Assembly (NCBI GenBank): GCA_963799395.1
Contig: CAWCWZ010000007.1
Coordinates: 1 to 63,669, forward strand
Source: Bog-752 sp963799395
Lineage (GTDB): Bacteria > Actinomycetota > Thermoleophilia > UBA2241
Reading direction: 5' to 3'
Length of the DNA: 63,669 bases
The notes beneath the pieces were generated by a model, which saw nothing but the letters and a program-made list of their open reading frames with translations, searched no databases and was not told where the DNA came from. Below, piece after piece: positions 43,558 to 50,475 of this stretch; within the stretch, counting starts at the first letter, position 1, and the number at the start of each line of letters is the position of its first letter. Made by a program: the position numbers and the translations under genes.

Positions 43558-44929
43558 ATGACGCTGCCGGCCGACGGCCTCGCGCGCCCCGCGGCGGTCG
43601 TCTTTGCCGTCATGCCGCCCGGCGACGGCGAGGGCGACGAAGAACGTGACCGCCTGGCCGAGATCGGTGAGCTCGTCGAGTCGGCCGATATGGACGTCGC
43701 CGGCCAGGTGGTCCAGCACAAGGCGCGACCCGACCCGCGCGTCCTACCTGGGTCCCGGGAAGCTGGTCGAGCTGCGCGCCGCCATCGCCGCGAGCGGCGC
43801 GACGTGCGCGGTCTGCGAAGACGACCTGACACCCGCGCAGGTGGCCGCCGTGCTCGACGCGGTCGACGTGGACGTGCTCGACCGCACCGAACTGATCCTG
43901 TCGGTCTTCGCCCGTCACGCCCGGTCGCTCGAGGGACGACTGCAGGTCGACCTCGCCCAGCTGCAGTACGAGCTGACCCGCGTGCGCGGCCAGGGTCAGA
44001 TCATGTCGCGTCTCGGCGCCGGCACCGACATGCGGGGCCCCGGTGAACAGAAGCTCGAAGTCGACCGGCGCGTGATCAGGCAGCGTATCCAGACCCTGCG
44101 CGGCCGTATCGACCACATGGCGCGCACGCGACGCACGCAACGGGCGCGCCGGGTGCGCGCCGACCTGCCGTTGATCGCCCTGGCCGGCTACACCAACGCC
44201 GGCAAGTCCACCCTGCTGAACGCGCTCACCGACGCCGGGGTCCTGGTCCGCGACCGTCTGTTCGAGACCCTCGATCCACGACCCGCTCATTTCGCTATCG
44301 CGACCGCGACTACCTGATCACCGACACGGTCGGCTTCATCCGCAAGCTGCCCCATCTCCTCGTCGACGCCTTCGCGTCGACCCTCGAAGAGACACGCACC
44401 GCCGATCTCCTCCTGGTCGTGGCCGACGCCAGCCAGCCGGCCGAGGAGATCGCGTCCCATCAGGAGACCGTGGCCCAGGTCCTGGCCCAGATCGGCTCGA
44501 CCGACGTGCCGCGCCTGCTCGTGATGAACAAGGTCGATCTCCTCGACGAACCTGGCGAGGACGCGCCTCGAGGCCCGCGAGCCCGACGCCGCCTTCGTCT
44601 CGGCACTCACCGCCGCCGGGCTCGGCGACCTGCTCGAGCGCGTCAGCGCCTTCTTCGAACGATCGCTCGTGCCGGTGAGGCTGCTCGTGCCCTACGACCA
44701 GGGCGCCGTCATCGATCGCCTGCACGGCGTCGCGACCGACATCCGCCAGGAGAGCACCCCCGAGGGCACGATCATCAGGGCTCGCCTGCCGCACCGCGAG
44801 GCCAACCGTTATGCGGCGCTGCGGACCGACCTGCCGCTGCCCGCCGAGCCCGGCGATCGACCGTCACAGTCCGACGACGGCCCGTCGGGAAGCGACGACG
44901 CGTCGCGTCGCGGGCGCGAGGTGGGGTAG
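43558..44929 (+). CDS. hflX: GTPase HflX (three frame breaks)
   Basis: Ribosome-splitting GTPase. It has an N-terminal HflX domain (SYLGPGKLVELRAAI), the helical linker with GAGTDMRGPGEQKLEVDRR, and the G domain with GYTNAGKSTLLNAL, DTVGFIRKLP and NKVDLLD. The frame breaks near 43741 (extra base), 44289 (one base missing, in the switch I TLDPTTR motif) and 44577 (extra base). Its 3' end is fully open and stops at TAG 44927. The upstream 40 bases after dapL hold no clear promoter. Confidence 0.92.
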
Positions 44930-44931
44930 AG

Positions 44932-45450
44932 GTGGACCTGCCGGTCAGACGCCTGCGGCCCGGCGCGCGCCTGCCGGAGCGCGCCTACCCCGGCGACGCC
45001 GCCTTCGACCTGCACGCCGCGGTCGACGTTACGATCGCGCCTCAGGAACGCGCAGTGGTGCCGACCGGCGTCGCGCTCGGGCTGCCGCCCGGCGTCGCGG
45101 CCCTCACGCTGCCGCGCTCGGGCCTTGCCGCCCGTCACGGAGTGACCATCGTGAATGCCCCGGGACTGATCGATCCCGGCTACCGTGGCGAGCTCCAGGT
45201 CGTGCTCCTGAACACCGACCGCCACGAACCGTTCGCCGTTCACAGCGGCGACCGCATCGCCCAGCTCCTGCTCGTAGGTCTGCTCGACGCCGTCCTCGTC
45301 GAGGTCGCCGAGCTCGACGACACGCCGCGCAGCGACCGCGGCTTCGGTTCGAGCGGCACGGCCCGTCCGGCCGGCGATCCGGTCGAGACCGAAGAGAGCG
45401 CCCCGGCGAGCCGCCTGCACGGCAAACCGGGCCATGCCGGTCGCGGCTAA
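44932..45450 (+). CDS. dut: Deoxyuridine 5'-triphosphate nucleotidohydrolase
   Basis: Hydrolyses dUTP to dUMP. All five trimeric dUTPase motifs are present in order: AAFDLHAA, PRSGLAARHG, the catalytic APGLIDPGYRGEL, GDRIAQLLL and RSDRGFGSSG. The GTG start is two bases after the hflX stop and follows GTAGAGG. There is a C-terminal tail of about 30 residues beyond motif V, longer than usual. Confidence 0.94.
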   Translation: MDLPVRRLRPGARLPERAYPGDAAFDLHAAVDVTIAPQERAVVPTGVALGLPPGVAALTLPRSGLAARHGVTIVNAPGLIDPGYRGELQVVLLNTDRHEPFAVHSGDRIAQLLLVGLLDAVLVEVAELDDTPRSDRGFGSSGTARPAGDPVETEESAPASRLHGKPGHAGRG

Positions 45451-45465
45451 GCCGCGACTCGGACG

Positions 45466-45963
45466 ATGACCAACGAAGTTACACAAACCTCCCACGGCGC
45501 CGGCGGATCGCGCGGCTCCGGCCCAACTGTGCGCGCCGCCGCTCTAATCATCACGGCACGGGGATTGCTGCTCGTCAGACAACGACGTCTCGATCGCACG
45601 TATTGGCTGCTGCCGGGCGGCGGCGTGAGATTCGGCGAGTCGGTCGCCGACGCGCTGCGCCGTGAGCTCCGCGAGGAGCTGCGCCTCGAGATCGAACCTG
45701 GTCGACCGCTGGCTCTCGTCGAGGCCATCTCCGACGATATGGCGCGCTATCCGAAGCACGTCATCCATGTGATCGTGCAGGCGGCGCTCAAGCACGCCAC
45801 GGCGCAGCTTCGGCTCGGCGAAGACCCGGCGGTGCTCGAAGCACGCTACTTTAGGCGCGAGGCGCTGGCCGGACTGACGCTCACGCCGCCGATTGCACCG
45901 TTTCTCGAGGCGTGCTTCGCTGCCGTGCCGCGCCAGATGGAGTACCTCGGGGTCGTCTGGTAG
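45466..45963 (+). CDS. Nudix hydrolase
   Basis: 165-residue hydrolase of nucleoside-diphosphate-linked compounds. The Nudix box is complete, GGGVRFGESVADALRRELRE followed by EL. VRAAALIITARGLLLVRQRR and WLLPGGG precede it. The substrate is not deducible. It lies 15 bases after dut, whose relation to nucleotide pool cleaning makes a housecleaning role plausible. Confidence 0.85.
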   Translation: MTNEVTQTSHGAGGSRGSGPTVRAAALIITARGLLLVRQRRLDRTYWLLPGGGVRFGESVADALRRELREELRLEIEPGRPLALVEAISDDMARYPKHVIHVIVQAALKHATAQLRLGEDPAVLEARYFRREALAGLTLTPPIAPFLEACFAAVPRQMEYLGVVW

Positions 45964-46406
45964 CGTGGCGACCGTCCGGCAAGCGCCGGCGCCTGGCGGA
46001 AAGTCCCAAATGCAGGCGCGCTTGTACGCACGATAATCAATGTTATGTAAAGTAGCGTTCGAGTACCACGTCGAGCAGCCGCGGCCCCGCCCGTCACCCG
46101 CCGTCGGTCGCCACGCCGTCGCCGATCGCGACCCCACCGAGACGCTCTTCTTTCGCGGCAACACATCACGGGAGCGCGGAGCCGCTTCCCGGGCCGTCAG
46201 CGCCGCGAGACACGCCTGGTGTTCACAGACGCGCCTGTGTCAGCCGGAGATCGCCAGTGACAGCGCCCTGTCGCCCACAATGCCGTCGCGCGGGCGCCCC
46301 CCGACCTGGCCTGCCGCTCCCCGGGCCTGCCGCGCGCGTTCGCTCTACGAACGGGTGTTCGTAGAAGACAGCGGCAGTCGGCGATCGCGCCGCGACGAAC
46401 GCCGGG
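45964..46406. other. 443-base gap with no convincing gene
   Basis: Lies between the convergent Nudix and apt genes. A short A/T-rich patch (about 46030-46060, ATAATCAATGTTATGTAAAG) stands out from the G+C-rich background. Open frames here have unnatural composition for coding sequence. An orphan SOS-type box is near the right end. It may hold a decayed gene or an unrecognised RNA. Confidence 0.5.
46348..46361. promoter_or_regulatory. SOS (LexA) box-like palindrome
   Basis: CGAACGGGTGTTCG fits the Gram-positive LexA consensus CGAACRNRYGTTCG exactly, and the palindrome extends to CTACGAAC/GTTCGTAG. A further GTTCG half-site lies a few bases upstream. It is 46 bases from the end of apt and has no obvious gene to control on either side. 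Confidence 0.55.
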
Positions 46407-46937
46407 TCAGTAGGTGATCAGCGTGAAGACGTCGACCCCGGCCAGCTTGTCGCGCCCGTGCAGGTCGGCGAGCTCTATGAGGAAGGCCGCCCCCACGACG
46501 GTGCCGCCCATCTTCTGGGCGAGGCGCACCTTGGCCGCGGCCGTGCCGCCGGTGGCCAGGAGGTCGTCGTGGACCAGGACGTTCATGCCCGGCGAGATGG
46601 CGTCGGCGTGGACCTCGAGGGCGTCGCTGCCGTACTCAAGCTCGTAGGACTCAGTCACGGTCGTGTAGGGCAGCTTGCCCGGCTTGCGGGCGCAGACGAA
46701 GCCGGCGTTCAGCGCGTAGGCAAGAGCCGAGCCCAGGATGAAGCCCCGCGACTCGGCTCCAAGGACGACGTCGACGTGGCGGCCGACCGCCCAGTCCGCC
46801 ATGCGGTCGACGGCGGCGCGCAGCGTCTGCGCGTCCTGCAGCAGCGGCATGATGTCGCGAAAGAGGATGCCGGGCTTGGGAAAGTCGGGGATCGCCCGGA
46901 TCCGGGCGGCAAGATCGATCTGACTGGCGTCCTGCAC
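46407..46937 (-). CDS. apt: Adenine phosphoribosyltransferase
   Basis: Salvages adenine to AMP with PRPP. The 176-residue protein shows IPDFPKPGILFRDIMPLL, VVLGAESRGFILGSALA and the PRPP loop VLVHDDLLATGGTAAA. The GTG start (CAC at 46935-46937) is preceded by GGAGGA at a good distance. It follows the MerR gene by 37 bases and probably ends the rsiG-garA-merR-apt transcript. Confidence 0.92.
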   Translation of the reverse strand: MQDASQIDLAARIRAIPDFPKPGILFRDIMPLLQDAQTLRAAVDRMADWAVGRHVDVVLGAESRGFILGSALAYALNAGFVCARKPGKLPYTTVTESYELEYGSDALEVHADAISPGMNVLVHDDLLATGGTAAAKVRLAQKMGGTVVGAAFLIELADLHGRDKLAGVDVFTLITY

Positions 46938-46974
46938 GGTGTCCTCCCTGGGAGCGGCTGTGCGCGGCTGACGC

Positions 46975-47694
46975 CTAGACGGTGAGGCGCCGGATGTACC
47001 GGGTGAGGAGCAGCTGCTGGAGCTGCGACATGGCCTGGGCGAGCTCCTCGAGGGCCTCGAGGGCATCGTGGCGCTGCTCGGCGCGGTGCGAGCGCAGCGA
47101 GGGCAGGATAACCTGCTCGATGAGGCCGCCCTCGCGATCGACCGCGCTCTTCATGGCGCGCAGGTTCTTGGGCCGCAGGCCCGCCCGGGCGAGCCGGGCG
47201 GCCGTGGCCACCACGCTCGCTTCGAGCTCGGTGTAGCGGCGCACGCCGCTGACCGTGCGGCCCTTGATGAGCTCGAACTCCTCGAGCTCGGCCAGCAGGC
47301 CCGGGTCGGCGGCGGCGAGCTTCTGGAGCTCCTCGGCGGTGAATTCTTTCTCGCCCGCCGGGTTGGGCACGAAATCGGCCTTGCGCAGACCGCCGCGGGC
47401 CGGCCCGGCTACGCCGGCCGGCGCCCTCTCGATCTCTTTGCGGATGACCTTGAGCGGCAGGTACTCGTCGCGCTGCAGCGCCAGCACGCGGATCAGCCGC
47501 TGATAGTCGTCGCGCGAGAACAGCCGGTAGCCGCCCTTGGTGCGCCGCGGCGTGACCAGACCCTGCTCCTCGAGGTAGCGCAGCTTGCTGACGCTGATGT
47601 CGGGGAACTCGCCCTTGAGACGGTCGACGACCGCCCCGATGGTCATGAGCTTCTCGTCGCCGATGTCGAACAGGACTTCCGTCTTTTCGTTCAC
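46975..47694 (-). CDS. MerR family transcriptional regulator (FtsR-like position)
   Basis: 239-residue DNA-binding protein. The N-terminal MerR helix-turn-helix is TIGAVVDRLKGEFPDISVSKLRYLEEQGLV with RRTKGGYRLFS following; the second half is helical. It starts inside the stop of the FHA gene (ATGA). In corynebacteria and mycobacteria the MerR gene next to the GarA/OdhI FHA gene is FtsR, an activator of ftsZ; that parallel rests on position and size, so the name is not assigned. Confidence 0.82.
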   Translation of the reverse strand: MNEKTEVLFDIGDEKLMTIGAVVDRLKGEFPDISVSKLRYLEEQGLVTPRRTKGGYRLFSRDDYQRLIRVLALQRDEYLPLKVIRKEIERAPAGVAGPARGGLRKADFVPNPAGEKEFTAEELQKLAAADPGLLAELEEFELIKGRTVSGVRRYTELEASVVATAARLARAGLRPKNLRAMKSAVDREGGLIEQVILPSLRSHRAEQRHDALEALEELAQAMSQLQQLLLTRYIRRLTV

Positions 47695-48146
47695 GGCGTG
47701 ATGAACGTGAGCTTGTACTTGCCGACCTGCAGCTCGTCGCTGTCGAGGAGCGTCTGCCGTTCGATGCGCCGGCGATTGACGTAGGTGCCGTTGAGGCTGC
47801 CCTGGTCTGAGATCACGTAGGCGTCGTCTTCGCGGGTGACGACGGCGTGGTTACGGGAGACGGTGACGTCGTCCAGGAAGACGTCGGAGTCGGGGTGGCG
47901 GCCGATCGTGGTGCGCTGCGCCGTGAGCGAGTAGGTCTCGCCGGCCCTGCCGCCGCCGCTGCGGATGACGAGCGTGGCGCGCTCGGGAAGCTGGTCCGAC
48001 AGCGGCGCCAGCGTCTCGGGGTTCTCGCCGGGTGAGTAGTTCATGGTGGTCTGGGGATCGGGCTGCTCGGCGATGAGGCTCGCGCCGCAGCGCATGCAGT
48101 AGTTCACGCCCTCGGAGTTGCGGTACCCGCAGTTCGGGCAGAACAC
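47691..48146 (-). CDS. GarA/OdhI-like FHA protein with N-terminal zinc ribbon
   Basis: 151 residues. An N-terminal zinc ribbon (C3, C6, C17, C20) is followed by a Thr-Thr pair at residues 33-34 (PQTTMN), placed like the phosphorylated ETTS of GarA. The FHA domain carries the phosphothreonine-binding residues: TTIGRHPDSDVFLDDVTVSRNHA and QGSLNGTYVNRR. GarA switches 2-oxoglutarate metabolism according to PknB/PknG phosphorylation. The zinc ribbon is not in mycobacterial GarA. The gene follows the rsiG-like gene by three bases. Confidence 0.85.
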   Translation of the reverse strand: MFCPNCGYRNSEGVNYCMRCGASLIAEQPDPQTTMNYSPGENPETLAPLSDQLPERATLVIRSGGGRAGETYSLTAQRTTIGRHPDSDVFLDDVTVSRNHAVVTREDDAYVISDQGSLNGTYVNRRRIERQTLLDSDELQVGKYKLTFITP

Positions 48147-48149
48147 GGC

Positions 48150-48440
48150 CTACTCCCCGCCGCTGGAAGGCTCGTCCCAGCCCTCCTCGGCGTCGTCGGC
48201 CGCGGGGTGCTTGCCGGCCAGGATCTCCGAGAGCCGGGTGACGTCGTCGGCGGTGATGATCGACTCGCCGGCCTCGTGGTGACGCTGGAGCCTCAGTACG
48301 AGCTCGGCCCGCATGATGTCGATCTTGCCGTGGAGGATGCGCCGTTGGCGGGAGACTTCGTGCTCTTCGGCGGTCAGCTCGCCGATGAGCTTCTTGAGCT
48401 CCTCGTCGGACAGCGAAACAAGGTCGATGATGTCGTCCAT
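48150..48440 (-). CDS. RsiG-like c-di-GMP-binding anti-sigma factor
   Basis: 96-residue helical protein. Residues E26, S30, R33, H37 and D41 form the spacing E-x3-S-x2-R-x3-H-x3-D, which is the c-di-GMP motif of RsiG with His in place of Gln. RsiG of Streptomyces has two copies and sequesters sigma WhiG when loaded with c-di-GMP. Single-copy forms such as that of Rubrobacter act as homodimers. Here there is one copy in a helical hairpin beginning LSDEELKKLIGEL. It heads the operon with the garA-like gene, merR and apt. No whiG lies in the window. Confidence 0.72.
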   Translation of the reverse strand: MDDIIDLVSLSDEELKKLIGELTAEEHEVSRQRRILHGKIDIMRAELVLRLQRHHEAGESIITADDVTRLSEILAGKHPAADDAEEGWDEPSSGGE

Positions 48441-48476
48441 CGCGCTTGTCCTTCCGTGGTCGCGACCGGGATGGCT

Positions 48477-48505
48477 ACCTTACAGTACGCAGGAGCAACC
48501 TTCAA
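48477..48505 (-). promoter_or_regulatory. Promoter of the rsiG-garA-merR-apt operon
   Basis: On the minus strand, TTGAAG (48505-48500) and TAAGGT (48482-48477) are 17 bases apart, with the rsiG-like ATG at 48440. GGAAGGACAAGCG before the ATG provides the ribosome binding site. Confidence 0.6.
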
Positions 48506-48600
48506 CTTCACGTTGAGATGTTCCCCGCCGGCCCCGCGCCACCACCTGTGGTGATCTCCCGCCCCTCGTCGGTCGCGCGGACCCACCCCCCTCCCTCTTT

Positions 48601-49137
48601 TCAGTCGAGCAGACCCACGATGCCGCGCTCGCGCAGGCGGGTGAGCGCCTGCAGCACGTCGTACTCGTCGGCGAGGCCGTCGTGGAGCGCCCCGTCGACG
48701 ATGTCGCCCACGGAGCGCTGGCCGGGCCCGAGATGGCCCAGGACGGTGGCCTCGGAGGCATCCTGGGGGCCGCCCCCGAGGAACGCCACGCGAGCATACG
48801 AGGGCAGCGCGTCGCGCAGATGAGTGATCTCGTCGACTCGGCGCATGGCCTCCATGAGCAGTGAGCCGGTCGGCAGGTCGGCCGACGTCTCGCCCGGGTC
48901 GAGGTCGGGATCGAAGATGAAGCTGCCCTCCTTGAGGCCGAGGAGGGCGTAGAACGCGCGCTCGCCCGAGAGGGCGCCGCACGACGCGCTCACGAGGGCG
49001 CCGCCGCGAAAGGCGAGGCGCCCCGCCGGCGAACCGTCGGTGTGCGCGACGTCGAGCACACCGGTCTTCTCGCCCAGCGTCGTGATCTCGACCAGGTCGC
49101 ACAACGCGAGCTCGGAGAGGGTCCCCGTCAGGCTCAT
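48601..49137 (-). CDS. DUF4388 (PATAN-like) protein
   Basis: 178 residues. The N-terminal DUF4388 domain (TGTLSELALCDLVEITTLGEKTGVL, GRLAFRGGALVSA, GEERAFYALLG-like segment, GSFIFDP) is a family often found with MglA/Roadblock GTPase modules and in response regulators. The C-terminal 80 residues form a winged-helix-like region (VGDIVDGAL, EYDVLQALTRLRERGIV). It is divergent from the Roadblock-MglA pair and probably works with it. No enzyme motif is visible. Confidence 0.78.
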   Translation of the reverse strand: MSLTGTLSELALCDLVEITTLGEKTGVLDVAHTDGSPAGRLAFRGGALVSASCGALSGERAFYALLGLKEGSFIFDPDLDPGETSADLPTGSLLMEAMRRVDEITHLRDALPSYARVAFLGGGPQDASEATVLGHLGPGQRSVGDIVDGALHDGLADEYDVLQALTRLRERGIVGLLD

Positions 49138-49289
49138 GATCGTCCCCCTGCATCCACGGCCTCGAGTCTACCACGCGTTCGCCCGCCCGCTCGCTTTGGG
49201 CCGCGGGTGCGGGACTTCAGTTCGCGGCCCGAATCGACGATACCCCGGAGTGGGAAACAAGCTGGCGCTGTTGCGGCGAACCATACTGA

Positions 49290-49295
49290 TATACT
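49290..49295 (+). promoter_or_regulatory. Probable -10 element of the Roadblock-MglA operon
   Basis: TATACT, identical to the mihF -10 element, is 37 bases before the GTG of the Roadblock gene. The -35 region (GCTGTTG around 49267-49273) is poor, so an activator or another sigma factor may be needed. Confidence 0.45.
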
Positions 49296-49331
49296 CCGCG
49301 GAAAAGCGCGCCGTCCCGAAAGGAGACCCGA

Positions 49332-49832
49332 GTGGCGAAGCGCAAAGGCCTCGTCATCAACGATCGGCAGCTCGACCTCTGCGACGATCTTCTGCGCAAG
49401 CTCAAGGACGTCACGGGATCGACGTTCCTCGCGCTCATCTCCACCTCGGGCCAGCCGATCACCACCGCCTCCGACGACTACCACCCCGAGACTCTCTCGC
49501 TGGCCTCGCTCGCGGCCAGCTCCTTCGCCGCGACCCAGCAGCTCGCCAGCATCCTCGACGAAAAGGAGTTCACCCTGCTCTTCCACGAGGGCAAGAGCTC
49601 CAACCTCCACGTCTCCCAGGTCTCCGACCAGGTGCTGCTCATCATCACCTTCGGACGCGAGACCCAGGTCGGCAAGGTGCGGCTCTACACGCAGCGCGCG
49701 ATCGAAGTGCTGCGGCCCATCTTCGAGGGTTCCGACGAAGAGAACGAGGCGTTGTCGGTCGACGACGACTACGAAGCCACCGCCGGAAAGGCGATCGACG
49801 ACCTGTTCGCCGACCTCGAAGGACAGCCCTGA
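49332..49832 (+). CDS. Roadblock/LC7 domain protein (MglB-like)
   Basis: 166-residue protein, probable GTPase-activating partner of the MglA-like GTPase one base downstream. The Roadblock fold is seen in DDLLRKLKDVTGSTFLALISTSGQPITTA and in LLFHEGKSSNLHVSQVSDQVLLIITFG. An acidic C-terminal tail follows. The GTG start has AAAGGAG at eight bases. Confidence 0.83.
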   Translation: MAKRKGLVINDRQLDLCDDLLRKLKDVTGSTFLALISTSGQPITTASDDYHPETLSLASLAASSFAATQQLASILDEKEFTLLFHEGKSSNLHVSQVSDQVLLIITFGRETQVGKVRLYTQRAIEVLRPIFEGSDEENEALSVDDDYEATAGKAIDDLFADLEGQP

Positions 49833-49833
49833 T

Positions 49834-50412
49834 ATGCCGCTGATCAACTTCGCCGCCCGCGAGATCAACTACAAGATCGTCTACTACGGCTGCGGGCTCT
49901 GCGGCAAGACGACCAACATCCAGTACATCCATCGCAAGATCAACCCTTCGGCGCGCGGCAAGCTCGTCTCGATCGCCACCGAAGAGGAGCGCACCCTCTA
50001 CTTCGACTTCCTGCCCCTGAGCCTGGGCACGGTCAAGGGCATGCAGACCCGCTTCCACCTGTACACCGTACCGGGCCAGAGCTACTACAACGCGAGCCGC
50101 AAGCTTGTCCTGCAGGGCGTCGACGGCGTGATCTTCGTCGCCGACTCGCAGATCACGAGGCTCGACGAGAACGTCGAAAGCTACCTCAACCTCTGGGACA
50201 ACCTCATCGCCCAGGGCGACGACCTCACCAAGCTCGGCTTCGTCATCCAGATGAACAAGCGCGATCTCACCGACATCTTCTCGGTCGAAGACCTGAACGA
50301 GCTGCTCAACCACACCCGCTCGTCGGTCATCGAGGCCTGCGCGGTAAGCGGGCTCGGGGTGTTCGAGACGCTGAAGCTCGTCTGCAAGCAGGTCATCGCC
50401 AAGACGGCCTGA
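49834..50412 (+). CDS. MglA-like small Ras-family GTPase
   Basis: 192 residues. The P-loop YGCGLCGKTTN is the MglA signature; the switch region has VPGQSYYNASRKLVLQGVDG, and MNKRDL is the G4 motif. MglA sets polarity of motility machines in Myxococcus. In non-gliding bacteria and in thermophiles the role is less clear. It is coupled to the Roadblock gene. Together with the DUF4388 gene it forms a compact polarity or trafficking-like module. Confidence 0.9.
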   Translation: MPLINFAAREINYKIVYYGCGLCGKTTNIQYIHRKINPSARGKLVSIATEEERTLYFDFLPLSLGTVKGMQTRFHLYTVPGQSYYNASRKLVLQGVDGVIFVADSQITRLDENVESYLNLWDNLIAQGDDLTKLGFVIQMNKRDLTDIFSVEDLNELLNHTRSSVIEACAVSGLGVFETLKLVCKQVIAKTA

Positions 50413-50475
50413 CGGTCGCCACCTCCCCGGGCTCGCGGCCTGACGGCCGTCGCCTTCCCAGGCCCCAGCGTGCCC

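Noticed and set aside
46040..46417. 125-codon open frame in the Nudix-apt gap
   Set aside because: Arg/Ser/Pro-rich with no family signal, overlaps the end of apt, and lacks a ribosome binding site.
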